From positions 5,456,501 to 5,520,500 of the forward strand of contig NZ_CP071007.1 of assembly GCF_018417635.1 (NCBI RefSeq): a stretch of 64,000 nt of DNA, given 5' to 3'. Position 1 is the stretch's first letter. Every line of letters starts with the position of its first letter. This DNA comes from Pseudomonas sp. SORT22. GTDB taxonomy: Bacteria > Pseudomonadota > Gammaproteobacteria > Pseudomonadales > Pseudomonadaceae. The position numbers were made by a program, and so were the translations under genes. A model generated the notes under the pieces. That model was given only the letters and a program-made list of their open reading frames with translations. It did not search any database and was not told the origin of the DNA. Below are positions 28,104 to 40,133 of this stretch, in pieces.

Positions 28104-28198
28104 TGTGTATCTCTCTCCCGACAAGCGTCGTTTTTCGTGCAAGCCTGCCGCAGCGGCGGTTGCTATTCAAGTAGTGTGGGCCTTCGAGGCCCGGCCAG

Positions 28199-28525
28199 TC
28201 ACGGCGCCTTGCAGCCCCGCCCTATCAAATCGTTGGTGGCGACCCAGTACACCAGGCCTTCGTCACCCTTGCTGTGGAACGCCAGCACTCCATCGCTGTA
28301 CAACGCACCCGAGCCACTGGGCTCCGGCTTGAGCCGGTAGACCTGGTCGCCGCCACCCAGGCGTACATCCACCTCCTGCTGGCTGCTGTCGGCAAAGCGC
28401 CAGAGCACTTCAACCTGGCTGTCGCAGACCCAGCGGGTCCAGTTGTCGGCCGGTGCCGGCGCAGGCTTGAGGCTTGCGCAACCACCGAGTACTGCCAGGG
28501 CCATCAAGGCCGCAACCGCTTTCAT
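28199..28525 (-). CDS. mliC: MliC-family lipoprotein (C-type lysozyme inhibitor)
   Basis: 108 residues. Lipobox LGGC within ALMALAVLGGCASLKP, so the mature protein is anchored by Cys19. The mature part fits the MliC domain: VCDSQVEVLWRF, then SGSGALYSDGVLAFHSKGDEGLVYW and GRGC, with two Cys likely disulphide-bonded. MliC proteins inhibit host C-type lysozyme at the outer membrane. The ATG at 28525 has AGAGGA upstream. It lies in the glycolytic cluster between fba and a second small lipoprotein gene, which is unusual; the orientation and 51-base gap suggest co-transcription with its neighbours. Confidence 0.85.
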   Translation of the reverse strand: MKAVAALMALAVLGGCASLKPAPAPADNWTRWVCDSQVEVLWRFADSSQQEVDVRLGGGDQVYRLKPEPSGSGALYSDGVLAFHSKGDEGLVYWVATNDLIGRGCKAP

Positions 28526-28576
28526 CCAATATCCTCTAGCAGACCACAAACCGGCCGGTAGGTTGCCGTGAACCGA

Positions 28577-28795
28577 TCAAGGGCAACCCTGGGCCCGGCG
28601 CTGATGTTCGTCGTCGTATTTTTCCAGGCCATCCGGGCCCAGCCTTTTGTTGATCACCGGTGCCGTTTCAGCCTGCCATTCAGACTGATAGCAGCCGCCT
28701 TTCGGCGCGCCGGGCTTTGCCGGCGCCTGCTCCGGGTTACTGGAGCAAGCGCCGAGCAGACCGGCCAGGATAATCACAGGCAATTGCTTGACCAT
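28577..28795 (-). CDS. Small lipoprotein, function unknown
   Basis: 72 residues. The lipobox is LLGAC (MVKQLPVIILAGLLGACSS), then a short hydrophilic mature part with two more Cys (GGCYQSEWQAETAPV and QGCP). It has no recognised domain. The ATG at 28795 follows AAGGGAG. It sits between pgk (31 bases upstream in transcription) and mliC, so it is probably in the same transcript. The larger frame to 29053 overlaps pgk and is rejected. Confidence 0.75.
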   Translation of the reverse strand: MVKQLPVIILAGLLGACSSNPEQAPAKPGAPKGGCYQSEWQAETAPVINKRLGPDGLEKYDDEHQRRAQGCP

Positions 28796-28826
28796 GCAGG
28801 TCGCTCCCTTTGCCAGGCCGAATGGA

Positions 28827-29990
28827 TCAGGCCTTGGCTCGCTGTTCCAGCACTTCAACGGCCGGCAGCACTTTACCTTCGACGAACTCGAGGAAAGCAC
28901 CGCCACCGGTAGAAATGTAGGAGATTTGCTCGGCAACGCCATATTTGTCGATGGCCGCCAGGGTATCGCCACCACCGGCAATGGAGAACGCCGCGCTCTC
29001 GGCGATGGCCTGGGCCAGGACCTTGGTGCCATTACCGAACTGGTCGAATTCAAACACGCCGACCGGGCCGTTCCAGAGGATGGTCTTCGACGACTTCAGC
29101 AGCTCGGCGAAGTTGGCCGCGGTTTGCGGGCCGATGTCGAGGATCATGTCGTCTTCGGCAACGTCGGCAACCAGTTTGACGGTCGCGGCGGCGCTTTCGG
29201 CGAACTCCTTGGCAACCACGACGTCCACTGGCAGCGGTACGTTGACCTTGGCAGCGATGGCCTTGGCGGTGTCGATCAGGTCAGGCTCGTACAGCGACTT
29301 GCCGACCGGGTGACCGGCCGCGGCCAGGAAGGTGTTGGCGATGCCGCCGCCGACGATCAGCAGGTCGCAGATCTGGCTCAGGCTGTTGAGCACGTCCAGT
29401 TTGGTCGACACCTTGGAGCCGGCAACGATCGCCGCCATCGGCTTGGCCGGGGCTTTCAGGGCCTTGCCCAGGGCATCCAGCTCGGCCGCCAGCAGCGGGC
29501 CGGCAGCAGCGACCTTGGCGAACTTGGCTACGCCGTGGGTCGAGCCTTCGGCGCGGTGAGCGGTACCGAAGGCGTCCATCACGAACACATCGCACAGGGC
29601 GGCGTACTTCTGCGCCAGCTCGTCGGCGTTCTTCTTCTCGCCCTTGTTGAAGCGCACGTTCTCGAACAGGACGATGTCACCGGCCTTGATTTCGACACCG
29701 TCGAGGTAGTCGGCAACCAGCGGCACGTCGCGGCCCAGGGCCTTGCTCAGGTACTCGGCGACCGGCTTGAGGCTGTTCTCGGCAGAGAACTCGCCTTCGC
29801 TCGGGCGGCCCAGGTGCGAGCAGACCATCACGGCCGCGCCCTTTTCCAGGGCCAGCTTGATGGTCGGCAGCGAAGCGAGGATGCGCGCATCGCTGGCAAC
29901 CACACCGTCCTTCACAGGCACGTTGAGGTCTTCGCGGATCAGTACGCGCTTACCTTGCAGATCGAGGTCGGTCATCTTCAACACGGTCAT
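28827..29990 (-). CDS. pgk: Phosphoglycerate kinase
   Basis: 387 residues, full length. It interconverts 1,3-bisphosphoglycerate plus ADP with 3-phosphoglycerate plus ATP. The N-terminal signature [16 protein letters not shown] and the nucleotide-binding part ([24 protein letters not shown]) are clear. The start is ATG 29990; epd ends 12 bases before it. It is the third gene of the leftward tkt-epd-pgk group and is followed by the small lipoprotein gene. Confidence 0.97.
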   Translation of the reverse strand: MTVLKMTDLDLQGKRVLIREDLNVPVKDGVVASDARILASLPTIKLALEKGAAVMVCSHLGRPSEGEFSAENSLKPVAEYLSKALGRDVPLVADYLDGVEIKAGDIVLFENVRFNKGEKKNADELAQKYAALCDVFVMDAFGTAHRAEGSTHGVAKFAKVAAAGPLLAAELDALGKALKAPAKPMAAIVAGSKVSTKLDVLNSLSQICDLLIVGGGIANTFLAAAGHPVGKSLYEPDLIDTAKAIAAKVNVPLPVDVVVAKEFAESAAATVKLVADVAEDDMILDIGPQTAANFAELLKSSKTILWNGPVGVFEFDQFGNGTKVLAQAIAESAAFSIAGGGDTLAAIDKYGVAEQISYISTGGGAFLEFVEGKVLPAVEVLEQRAKA

Positions 29991-30002
29991 GAATGCAGTC
30001 CT

Positions 30003-31070
30003 TCAGGGCTGTTTACAAGTGGAGCGGGTTTGATTGACGACGTGCAGAAAGTGATCGGCAACGTCGAGCATACGGTTGGCAAAACCCCATTCGTTGTCGA
30101 ACCAGGCCAGCAGGTTGACCAGCCGGGGGCCGGAAACGCGGGTCTGGCTGGCATCGACAATCGCCGAATGCGGGTCATGGTTGAAATCACAACTGGCGTG
30201 CGGCAGTTCAGTGTAGGCCAGCAGCCCCTGCAGCGGGCCGCTCAGGGCGGCTTCGCGCAGCACCCGGTTGACCTCGGCCGCGGTGGTGTCGCGGGCGGTC
30301 TGCAGGGTGATGTCCAGGCACGACACATTGACGGTCGGCACGCGTACGGCTTTGGCCTGAATTCGCCCGGCAAGTTCCGGCAGCAGCCGTTCGATACCAC
30401 GGGCAAGGCCCGTGGACACCGGGATCACCGACTGGAACGCCGAACGGGTACGGCGCAAGTCTTCGTGGTGATAGGCGTCGATGACCGGCTGGTCGTTCAT
30501 CGCCGAGTGGATGGTGGTAATCGACACGTACTCCAGGCCAAAAGCCTGGTCCAGCACCCGCAACAGCGGCACGCCGCAGTTGGTGGTGCAGGAGGCGTTG
30601 GACACCAGCTTCTCGCTGCCGTCCAGGCAATCCTGGTTGATTCCGTAGACCACCGTGGCGTCGACATCCGCCTCGCTGGCCATGGGCTGGGAAAACAGCA
30701 CCCGCGGCGCGCCGGCGTCGAGAAAACGCATGGCATCGGCGCGGGTGTTGTAGGCGCCGGAGCACTCCAGCACCAGGTCGACGCCCAGCGCCGCCCAGTC
30801 GATCCCTTCCGGGGTGGCACTGCGCAAGACTTTCACGCAGTCGCCATTGATATGCAGACAATCGCCGTCGACCTTCACCTCTCCGGGGAAACGCCCGTGG
30901 GTGGAGTCGAAGCGTGTCAGGTATTCGATACTGGCCTGGTCGGCCAGGTCGTTCAGCGCAACGATCTCGAAGCCCGCCTTCGCCCCCCGTTCAAAGAGTG
31001 CGCGCAAGACGCAACGACCAATACGGCCGTAGCCGTTGAGTGCAACTTTGTAAGGACGCGATTGGGGCAT
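30003..31070 (-). CDS. epd: Erythrose-4-phosphate dehydrogenase
   Basis: 355 residues. The NAD-binding start is PYKVALNGYGRIGRCVLRALFE; the active-site Cys is in SNASCTTNC. Several stretches distinguish Epd from glycolytic GapA: TTIHSAMNDQPVIDAYH, YTELPHASCDFNHDPHSAIVD and SQTRVSGPRLVNLLAWFDNEWGFANRMLD. Epd makes 4-phosphoerythronate, the first step toward pyridoxal 5'-phosphate. The ATG at 31070 gives MPQSRPYKVALN. It is followed 12 bases later by pgk, the usual tkt-epd-pgk order. A REP pair separates it from tkt. Confidence 0.92.
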   Translation of the reverse strand: MPQSRPYKVALNGYGRIGRCVLRALFERGAKAGFEIVALNDLADQASIEYLTRFDSTHGRFPGEVKVDGDCLHINGDCVKVLRSATPEGIDWAALGVDLVLECSGAYNTRADAMRFLDAGAPRVLFSQPMASEADVDATVVYGINQDCLDGSEKLVSNASCTTNCGVPLLRVLDQAFGLEYVSITTIHSAMNDQPVIDAYHHEDLRRTRSAFQSVIPVSTGLARGIERLLPELAGRIQAKAVRVPTVNVSCLDITLQTARDTTAAEVNRVLREAALSGPLQGLLAYTELPHASCDFNHDPHSAIVDASQTRVSGPRLVNLLAWFDNEWGFANRMLDVADHFLHVVNQTRSTCKQP

Positions 31071-31102
31071 GGGATGCTCACGGAACAGAAGCGTTATCTG
31101 CA

Positions 31103-31156
31103 ATCGCGGGGCAAGCCCGCTCCTACAGAACTGTAGGAGCGGGCTTGCCCCGCGAT
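31103..31156. repeat. Perfect REP inverted pair between tkt and epd
   Basis: Arms of 26 bases (31103-31128 and 31131-31156) are exact complements with only AA between them. It is the longest perfect REP stem in the window and lies inside the tkt-epd gap, so it may lower downstream expression or stabilise the tkt mRNA end. Confidence 0.9.
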
Positions 31157-31173
31157 GATTCCAGCACTGTTGA

Positions 31174-33171
31174 TCAGTCTTCCAGCAGCTCTTCAGCAGT
31201 ACCCAGGATGTTTTCCAGGGTGAAACCGAACTCTTCGAACAGGGCCGATGCAGGTGCCGACTCGCCGTAGGTGGTCATGCCGATGACGCGGCCTTCGAGG
31301 CCGACGTACTTGTACCAGAAGTCGGCGTGGGCCGCTTCGATGGCGATCCGCGCGCCGACTTGCAGTGGCAGTACCGACTGCTTGTAGCCAGCATCCTGGG
31401 CATCGAACACGCTGGTCGACGGCATCGACACGACGCGGACCTTGCGGCCTTGCTCGGTCAGCTTGTCGAACGCCTGAACCGCCAGGCCGACTTCGGAACC
31501 GGTGGCGATCAGGATCAGCTCAGGCTCGCCGGCGCAGTCCTTGAGGACGTAGCCGCCGCGGCTGATGTTGGCGATCTGCCCGGCATCACGCTCTTGGTGC
31601 TGCAGGTTCTGACGCGAGAAGATCAGCGCCGACGGGCCGTCTTTACGCTCCAGGGCAAACTTCCAGGAGACCGCCGACTCGACGGCATCGGCTGGGCGCC
31701 AGGTGTCCAGGTTCGGGGTGCTGCGCAGGCTGGTCAGTTGCTCGATCGGCTGGTGGGTCGGGCCGTCTTCGCCAAGACCAATGGAGTCGTGGGTGTAGAC
31801 GTGGATGACCCGCTGTTTCATCAGCGCCGACATGCGCACCGCGTTGCGGGCGTATTCCATGAACATCAGGAAGGTCGCGCCGTAAGGCACCAGGCCGCCG
31901 TGCAGGGCGACGCCGTTCATGATCGCGGTCATGCCGAACTCGCGCACGCCGTAGAACATGTAGTTGCCGCTGGCGTCTTCAGCGCTGACGCCTTTGCAGC
32001 CTTTCCACAGGGTCAGGTTGGAACCGGCCAGGTCAGCCGAGCCGCCGAGCAGTTCAGGCAGCAGCGGGCCGAAGGCGTTCAAGGCGTTCTGGCTGGCTTT
32101 ACGGCTGGCGATGGTCTCGCCCTTGGCCGCGACTTCAGCGATGTAGGCTGCTGCTTTCTCGGCGAAATCGGCCGGCAGGTCACCGCTCAGGCGACGCACC
32201 AGTTCGTTGGCCAGCTCCGGGTGAGCGGCGGAGTAGGCAGCGAAACGCTGGTCCCATTCGGCTTCGACGGCCTTGCCGGCTTCCTTGGCATCCCACTCGG
32301 CGTAGATCTCAGCCGGGATTTCAAACGGGCCGTGGTTCCAGTTCAGCTCTTTGCGCGCCAGGGCGATTTCGTCGTTGCCCAGCGGAGCACCGTGGCAATC
32401 TTCCTTGCCCTGCTTGTTCGGCGAGCCGAAACCGATGATGGTCTTGCAGCAGATCAGGGTCGGCTGCTCGCTCTTGCGCGCGGTGTCGATGGCGGTGCGG
32501 ATTTCGTCGGCGTCATGGCCGTCGACATTGCGGATCACCTGCCAGTTGTAGGCTTCGAAACGCTTAGGGGTGTCATCGGTGAACCAGCCTTCGACTTCGC
32601 CGTCGATGGAGATGCCGTTGTCGTCGTAGAAGGCGATCAGCTTGCCCAGGCCCAGGGTACCGGCCAGGGAAGCGACTTCGTGGGAAATACCTTCCATCAT
32701 GCAACCGTCACCCAGGAACACATAGGTGTGGTGGTCGACGACGTTGTGGCCTGCGCGGTTGAACTGGCCAGCCAGGACTTTTTCCGCCAGGGCGAAACCG
32801 ACGGCGTTGGCCAGGCCCTGGCCCAGCGGGCCAGTGGTGGTCTCGACGCCTGGGGTGTAACCGAACTCCGGGTGGCCCGGGGTACGGCTGTGCAGTTGAC
32901 GGAAGCTTTTCAGGTCGTCGATCGACAGGTCGTAGCCAGTCAGGTGCAGCAGCGAGTAGATCAGCATCGAACCGTGGCCGTTGGACAGCACGAAGCGGTC
33001 GCGGTCGGCGAAGTTCGGGTTGGTCGGGTTGTGCTTCAGGTAGTCACGCCACAGAACCTCGGCGATATCCGCCATGCCCATAGGGGCACCGGGGTGGCCG
33101 CTGTTGGCCTTTTGCACGGCATCCATGCTGAGGGCACGAATGGCGTTGGCACGCTCACGACGGCTGGGCAT
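31174..33171 (-). CDS. tkt: Transketolase
   Basis: 665 residues. It is a thiamine-diphosphate enzyme moving two-carbon units in the pentose phosphate pathway. The start [32 protein letters not shown], here quoted in part, contains the HPGAP motif. Others are [18 protein letters not shown], the TPP/Mg motif [16 protein letters not shown] and [14 protein letters not shown] with THQP near the active site. ATG 33171. It is the first gene of the leftward central-carbon cluster and is divergent from the ArsR-methyltransferase gene. The shared gap 33172-33430 holds the palindrome described below. Confidence 0.97.
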   Translation of the reverse strand: MPSRRERANAIRALSMDAVQKANSGHPGAPMGMADIAEVLWRDYLKHNPTNPNFADRDRFVLSNGHGSMLIYSLLHLTGYDLSIDDLKSFRQLHSRTPGHPEFGYTPGVETTTGPLGQGLANAVGFALAEKVLAGQFNRAGHNVVDHHTYVFLGDGCMMEGISHEVASLAGTLGLGKLIAFYDDNGISIDGEVEGWFTDDTPKRFEAYNWQVIRNVDGHDADEIRTAIDTARKSEQPTLICCKTIIGFGSPNKQGKEDCHGAPLGNDEIALARKELNWNHGPFEIPAEIYAEWDAKEAGKAVEAEWDQRFAAYSAAHPELANELVRRLSGDLPADFAEKAAAYIAEVAAKGETIASRKASQNALNAFGPLLPELLGGSADLAGSNLTLWKGCKGVSAEDASGNYMFYGVREFGMTAIMNGVALHGGLVPYGATFLMFMEYARNAVRMSALMKQRVIHVYTHDSIGLGEDGPTHQPIEQLTSLRSTPNLDTWRPADAVESAVSWKFALERKDGPSALIFSRQNLQHQERDAGQIANISRGGYVLKDCAGEPELILIATGSEVGLAVQAFDKLTEQGRKVRVVSMPSTSVFDAQDAGYKQSVLPLQVGARIAIEAAHADFWYKYVGLEGRVIGMTTYGESAPASALFEEFGFTLENILGTAEELLED

Positions 33172-33366
33172 CGCTTATCTCCTGGGTGTTGAATTAGTTA
33201 CGAAACGAAAAAAGGCGGCCATTTTCGCCCAGGCACGTGTCCGGGGGCAATGACGGATGGTCGATGCAGCATGATTTTCCTGTGATTGAGCAAAGAATCA
33301 GGCGTTAACCCGGGCAAACAGCCGGATCGGTCGCTTGGCCTGCGACGAATTGCCCCGCTTATCGAG

Positions 33367-33390
33367 CAATATCAAAACTTTTTGATATTG
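33367..33390. promoter_or_regulatory. Perfect palindrome before the ArsR-methyltransferase gene (candidate operator)
   Basis: CAATATCAAAA (33367-33377) and its exact complement TTTTGATATTG (33380-33390) flank two bases, CT. The centre is about 50 bases before the ATG at 33431. Perfect arms of 11 bases with AT-rich content are typical of operators for dimeric ArsR-type repressors, so self-regulation of the arsR-metK unit is the simplest reading. No other copy of the arm was noticed near ahcY or metF. The remainder of 33172-33430 is without genes. Confidence 0.7.
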
Positions 33391-33430
33391 GCCTTGCGAG
33401 GCAATCGTTGCCTGACTAGACTGCCGCTCC

Positions 33431-34432
33431 ATGAACCTACCCGTGCCGTCGATCCGCCAAGAGCAAAGCGATGCGCTGGCTGCCCTGTGCAAAGCCGGCG
33501 GCGACCCGCTGCGCCTTAACGTATTGCGCGCCCTGGCCAGCGATTCGTTCGGCGTACTGGAACTGGCGCAGATCTTCGCCATTGGCCAGTCGGGCATGAG
33601 CCATCACCTCAAGGTCCTGGCCCAGGCCGGCCTGGTCGCGACCCGCCGCGAAGGCAATGCGATCTTTTACCGCCGCGCCCTGCCCGATGGCCTGAGCCTG
33701 GGCGGCAAGCTGCATGCGGCATTACTTGAAGAAGTCGACGGGCTGAGTCTGGCCGATGAGGTCCAGGCCCGTATCGCCCAGGTGCAACAACGCCGGGCTG
33801 CCACCAGCCAGGACTTTTTCCTGCGTGTCGAAGAGAAATTTCGCGCCCAGCAGGATTTGATTGCCGGCTTGCCGCAGTACCGCGAAAGCTTGCTGGCCCT
33901 GCTCGACAAGCTCAGTTTTGAAGCCGGCGCCGAGGCCCTTGAAGTGGGCCCCGGCGATGGCGAGTTTCTTCCCGAGCTGGCCCGGCGCTTTGCCCGGGTC
34001 ACCGCCCTGGACAACAGCCCGACCATGCTCGACCTGGCCCGTAGGGTCTGCGAGCGTGAAGGTCTGGCTAATGTGAACCTGCAGTTGGCCGATGCACTCA
34101 GTGCAACGGATGTGGAAGCCGACTGCGTAGTGCTGAACATGGTCCTGCACCATTTCAGCGCCCCGGCCGAAGCCCTGCGGCAGCTGGCCAACCGCGTGAA
34201 ACCAGGCGGAAGCCTGTTGGTAACAGAGTTGTGCAGCCACGACCAGAGCTGGGCCAGAGAGGCCTGTGGCGATATCTGGCTGGGCTTCGAGCAGGACGAC
34301 CTGGCCCGTTGGGCCAGCGCTGCGGGACTGGCTCCCGGGGACAGCCTCTATGTGGGCTTACGTAATGGTTTCCAGATTCAGGTCCGCCATTTTCAGCGAC
34401 CGGCTGGCGACATCACCATCGGTAAATTTTAG
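33431..34432 (+). CDS. ArsR-type regulator fused to a SAM-dependent methyltransferase
   Basis: 333 residues. N-terminal winged helix (about 1-90): DALAALCKAGGDPLRLNVLRAL and GVLELAQIFAIGQSGMSHHLKVLAQAGLV, the ArsR HTH. The C-terminal part (about 145-330) is a class I methyltransferase: ALEVGPGDGEFLPELA (motif I), VTALDNSP and ADCVVLNMVLHHF (motif IV-like). It lacks the Cys metal site of arsenic sensors, so the methyltransferase-like part may sense SAM or SAH. It is 12 bases before metK and preceded by a perfect palindrome, which suggests it regulates SAM supply. ArsR-family regulators of the SAH/methionine cycle (SahR) are known, though whether this is one of them is inference. Confidence 0.87.
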   Translation: MNLPVPSIRQEQSDALAALCKAGGDPLRLNVLRALASDSFGVLELAQIFAIGQSGMSHHLKVLAQAGLVATRREGNAIFYRRALPDGLSLGGKLHAALLEEVDGLSLADEVQARIAQVQQRRAATSQDFFLRVEEKFRAQQDLIAGLPQYRESLLALLDKLSFEAGAEALEVGPGDGEFLPELARRFARVTALDNSPTMLDLARRVCEREGLANVNLQLADALSATDVEADCVVLNMVLHHFSAPAEALRQLANRVKPGGSLLVTELCSHDQSWAREACGDIWLGFEQDDLARWASAAGLAPGDSLYVGLRNGFQIQVRHFQRPAGDITIGKF

Positions 34433-34444
34433 GAACCCGTCGAG

Positions 34445-35635
<1,191 letters not shown>

Positions 35636-35645
35636 GGGCTGAAGC

Positions 35646-35673
35646 TACAAGTTGCAAGTTGCAAGCTGCAAGC
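35646..35673. repeat. Tandem GCAAG-type repeat after metK
   Basis: The sequence CTACAAGTTGCAAGTTGCAA then GCTGCAAGC is a short run of seven-base units (CAAGTTG / CAAGCTG). A longer version of the same unit lies between ahcY and metF (45943-46013), so both SAM-cycle loci carry it. It may be a Pseudomonas-type repeat element; no function is assigned. Confidence 0.6.
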
Positions 35674-35675
35674 GA

Positions 35676-35708
35676 AGCCCCGGCCGGGTGACTGGTCGGG
35701 GCTTTTTC
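35676..35708 (+). terminator. Intrinsic terminator of metK
   Basis: AGCCCCGGCC (35676-35685) pairs with GGTCGGGGCT (35694-35703) with one G-U wobble. The loop is GGGTGACT and a TTTTT run follows. It lies about 40 bases after the metK stop. Confidence 0.9.
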
Positions 35709-35739
35709 ATTGGCCTAGACACATGACCTGACATGTTGA

Positions 35740-37485
<1,746 letters not shown>

Positions 37486-37544
37486 TTTCGCCGGATCAGG
37501 GCAGCATCATGGATTCTGCCAAGCCCGCGACAACGGAGCCCCTA

Positions 37545-37940
37545 ATGAAACTGCTTTCCCCGCTTGCCCTGTTCACCGTCTGTTCACTCCTGGCCACGCC
37601 CCTGCTGGCTGCCGAACAACAGCCAGGCCTGACCGGTTGCGCAGCCAAGAAGCAAGCCATCAGCGAACAGATCGAACAGGCTCGCGCCCATGGCAACAGC
37701 AATCAGCAAGCCGGCCTGGAAAAAGCCCTCAGCGAAGTGACCGAGCATTGCACCGATGCCAGCCTGCGCAAAGAGCGCGAACAGAAAGTCCTCGATGCCC
37801 GTCACGAAGTGAACCAGCGCACCAAGGACCTGGACAAGGCCATGAAAAAAGGTGACGCCGAGAAGATCAACAAGCGCAAGGACAAGCTGGCAGAGTCCAA
37901 GCAGGAGCTGCAAGACGCTCTGAAAGAGCTGGAGAAGTAA
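37545..37940 (+). CDS. DUF1090 (YqjC-type) periplasmic protein
   Basis: 131 residues. A signal peptide (MKLLSPLALFTVCSLLATPLLA) precedes a mostly helical, charged mature region with heptad-like spacing (KEREQKVLDARHEVNQRTKDLDKAMKKGD), which predicts a coiled coil; two Cys at TGCAAKK and HCTD could form a disulphide. This is the DUF1090 pattern, function unknown. The ATG at 37545 has GGAG upstream; the longer frame from 37365 overlaps ligB. A perfect hairpin (37958-37977) follows. Confidence 0.85.
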   Translation: MKLLSPLALFTVCSLLATPLLAAEQQPGLTGCAAKKQAISEQIEQARAHGNSNQQAGLEKALSEVTEHCTDASLRKEREQKVLDARHEVNQRTKDLDKAMKKGDAEKINKRKDKLAESKQELQDALKELEK

Positions 37941-37957
37941 CTGACAGCGTTATTGTC

Positions 37958-37977
37958 GGAGCGGATTTATCCGCTCC
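37958..37977. terminator. Hairpin between the DUF1090 and cytochrome genes
   Basis: GGAGCGGAT (37958-37966) and ATCCGCTCC (37969-37977) pair exactly around TT. It resembles a truncated REP stem, and lies between convergent genes; a clear T-run is absent. Confidence 0.6.
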
Positions 37978-37986
37978 CACAGCCAC

Positions 37987-38433
37987 TCAGTGATTTCGAA
38001 ACTCGGTATGACAGGCTTTGCATGCCGCCTCGACCTTGTCCATCGGCGCAGCCAGGTCAGCCGCCTTGAGCGGCTGGGTGCGGGTCACCGCGACCAGTTC
38101 GGCGGTACTGGCTTCCATCTGCCGAGCCAGGTCCTGGAAGCGTGCCTGCTTCTCCCAGACATCGGCGCGGGCGCTGGTATCATCCTCTTCGCGAACCTGT
38201 GGAAAGTGCTTCCAGGGCTCGCGGGACAGGTTGTCGAGCTTGACCGCGCCATCGGCGAACTTCTGCCCATCGAAGGCCAGGCGCCCACGCAGCATGCCGC
38301 CGAGGTCTTCACTGGTCTTGAGCATTTGCTTGAAGATCGTCTTGCGCTGGCCCAGTGGCGAGTTGGGATCGACCCCGCCACAGGCACTCAGGGTCAAACA
38401 CGCCAGCAGTACAACAGAAAGTCGCTTGAGCAT
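37987..38433 (-). CDS. c'-type (class II) cytochrome lipoprotein
   Basis: 148 residues. Lipobox LSACGG (LLACLTLSACGGVD) suggests a membrane-anchored lipoprotein. The rest is a four-helix cytochrome c' fold with the heme-binding motif CKACH at the extreme C-terminus (VEAACKACHTEFRNH), where c'-type cytochromes put it. It probably handles electrons or NO in the periplasm. ATG 38433 is preferred over a GTG nine bases upstream. It is convergent with the DUF1090 gene and divergent from mltA. No maturation genes are present. Confidence 0.87.
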   Translation of the reverse strand: MLKRLSVVLLACLTLSACGGVDPNSPLGQRKTIFKQMLKTSEDLGGMLRGRLAFDGQKFADGAVKLDNLSREPWKHFPQVREEDDTSARADVWEKQARFQDLARQMEASTAELVAVTRTQPLKAADLAAPMDKVEAACKACHTEFRNH

Positions 38434-38563
38434 CTTGATCACTTCGGCTCACGGAAAAAGGCGGCCAGTATCCTCGCCTCACCGGCAAAGACCAATACCC
38501 TTATTAAAACTACGGTTTGCGAAAACGGCTGCAAGCCACGCCAACCGTCGAGGAACCCCGTTG

Positions 38564-39715
38564 ATGAAACTTCCTTTGCGCCACCTCGGCTGGACCCTGT
38601 CGGTGCTGGCCCTGCTGGCCGGCTGCAACGGCAGCGCGCCGGAAAAACCCAAGCCACACCCGCTGGCTACCTACGTCGGCGCCACCTGGGAAGACCTGCC
38701 ACGGGTCAGCGACAGCGACCTGGTCGCCGGTTTCGAGTCCTGGCGCAGTGCCTGCGAGCGGCTCAAGCGTGATGCGATCTGGGCCAACACCTGCAGCGCA
38801 GCGGCAGCCATTGCTGCCAGCCCGGCTGAAGTACGCAGCTTTCTTCAGGCGCAGCTGGACGTCTACAGCATGCGTTCGGCCGAGAACAACGCCAACGGCT
38901 TGATCACGGGTTACTACGAGCCGGTCTACCCCGGTAGCCTGACCCAGACCGACAGCGCCACTGTGCCGGTCTATGGCGTACCGGTCGACATGATCGTGGT
39001 GGCGCTGGACAGCGTCTATCCCGAACTCAAGGGCAAGCGTCTGCGTGGCCGCCTCGAAGGCCGGGTACTCAAACCCTACGACACCGCAGAAACCATCAAT
39101 GCCCAGGGCGCCAAGGCACCGGTACTGGCCTGGCTGACCGACCCGATGGACCTGCAGTTCCTGCAGATCCAGGGTTCTGGCCGCATCCAGCTGGAAGACG
39201 GCCGCCAACTGCGCATCGGCTATGCCGACCAGAATGGCCACCCCTATCGCCCGATCGGCCGCTGGCTGGTGGAACAAGGGCAATTGAAGAAAGAAGAAGT
39301 GACCATGGGCAGCATCCATGCCTGGGCCCAGAGCAATCCGGCGCGGGTTCCGGAACTGCTGGCGAGCAACCCCAGCTACGTGTTCTTCAGCACCCGCCCG
39401 GACAGCAACGAAGGCCCGCGCGGCTCGCTCAATGTGCCATTGACCGCCGGCTACAGCGTGGCCATCGACCGCAAGGTGATTCCGCTGGGCAGCCTGCTGT
39501 GGCTCTCGACCACGCGCCCTGATGGCGCGCCGGTGGTGCGTCCGGTGGCCGCCCAGGATACCGGCGGGGCGATCACCGGCGAAGTGCGCGCCGACCTGTT
39601 CTGGGGCACTGGCACTGAAGCCGGCAAACTGGCCGGCGACATGAAGCAGCAAGGCCAGATCTGGCTGCTGTGGCCCAAGGGCGCAGCCTTGCCGGCCGTG
39701 CCCCAGGTGCCGTGA
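38564..39715 (+). CDS. mltA: Membrane-bound lytic murein transglycosylase A
   Basis: 383 residues. Lipobox LLAGC (TLSVLALLAGCNGS) for outer-membrane anchoring. MltA domain: ENNANGLITGYYEPVYPGS, QFLQIQGSGRIQLEDG, the 3D domain and catalytic Asp332 in AAQDTGGAITG. It cleaves peptidoglycan with 1,6-anhydro ends. The ATG at 38564 follows GAGGAAC; the longer frame to 38018 overlaps the cytochrome gene on the other strand. It is convergent with the MAPEG gene, with six bases between the stop codons. Confidence 0.95.
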   Translation: MKLPLRHLGWTLSVLALLAGCNGSAPEKPKPHPLATYVGATWEDLPRVSDSDLVAGFESWRSACERLKRDAIWANTCSAAAAIAASPAEVRSFLQAQLDVYSMRSAENNANGLITGYYEPVYPGSLTQTDSATVPVYGVPVDMIVVALDSVYPELKGKRLRGRLEGRVLKPYDTAETINAQGAKAPVLAWLTDPMDLQFLQIQGSGRIQLEDGRQLRIGYADQNGHPYRPIGRWLVEQGQLKKEEVTMGSIHAWAQSNPARVPELLASNPSYVFFSTRPDSNEGPRGSLNVPLTAGYSVAIDRKVIPLGSLLWLSTTRPDGAPVVRPVAAQDTGGAITGEVRADLFWGTGTEAGKLAGDMKQQGQIWLLWPKGAALPAVPQVP

Positions 39716-39721
39716 CGCGGC

Positions 39722-40108
39722 TCAGATCGAGACGAAGAAGAACGACGCGATCAGGCCCAGGCCGACGAACCACACCAGCGAACGCAGGGCGGCCCAGTCG
39801 GCCAGGTAGCAGATGATGTAGAGCAGGCGGCTGGTGATGTACAGCACCGCCAGCACGTCCTGGGTCACCTGCTCGGCGTTGCCGACGATGTCGGCGATGA
39901 TCACTGCCGCAGCGAACGCCGGGAAAGCTTCGAAGCTGTTCAATTGCGCCGCGTGGGCCCTGCGCGGCAAGCCTTCGAGTTTGTCGAGGAAAGCCCGCGG
40001 GTCGTGGTTCTGGCGCAGGTTGAAGCGCCCGCTGGCAACCTTGGCGATGCTGGTACAGACAATGGGCAAAAACAACGCAATCAGTACACACCAGAAGGCA
40101 ACGGTCAT
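39722..40108 (-). CDS. MAPEG-family membrane protein
   Basis: 128 residues with four membrane segments (about 2-22, 58-78, 85-103, 108-126). The sequence RAHAAQLNSFEAFPAFAAAVI is the MAPEG motif (HxxxxENFE-like, here HAAQLNSFEAFP). Eukaryotic MAPEG proteins are glutathione transferases or eicosanoid enzymes; bacterial members are largely uncharacterised. Start ATG 40108 has AAGGA seven bases upstream; a TTG two codons earlier is less likely. The EamA gene ends 25 bases before it, so both may be in one transcript. Confidence 0.85.
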   Translation of the reverse strand: MTVAFWCVLIALFLPIVCTSIAKVASGRFNLRQNHDPRAFLDKLEGLPRRAHAAQLNSFEAFPAFAAAVIIADIVGNAEQVTQDVLAVLYITSRLLYIICYLADWAALRSLVWFVGLGLIASFFFVSI

Positions 40109-40133
40109 GGCCAAGTCCTTGTCAGTAGAATTA

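Noticed and set aside
28178..28192. Hairpin GGGCC/GGCCC in the mliC-fba gap as a terminator
   Set aside because: Five-base stem with no T-run; too weak to call.
28788..31136. 782-residue plus-strand frame opposite pgk and epd
   Set aside because: Spans two well-defined enzymes on the other strand and an intergenic REP; no motif.
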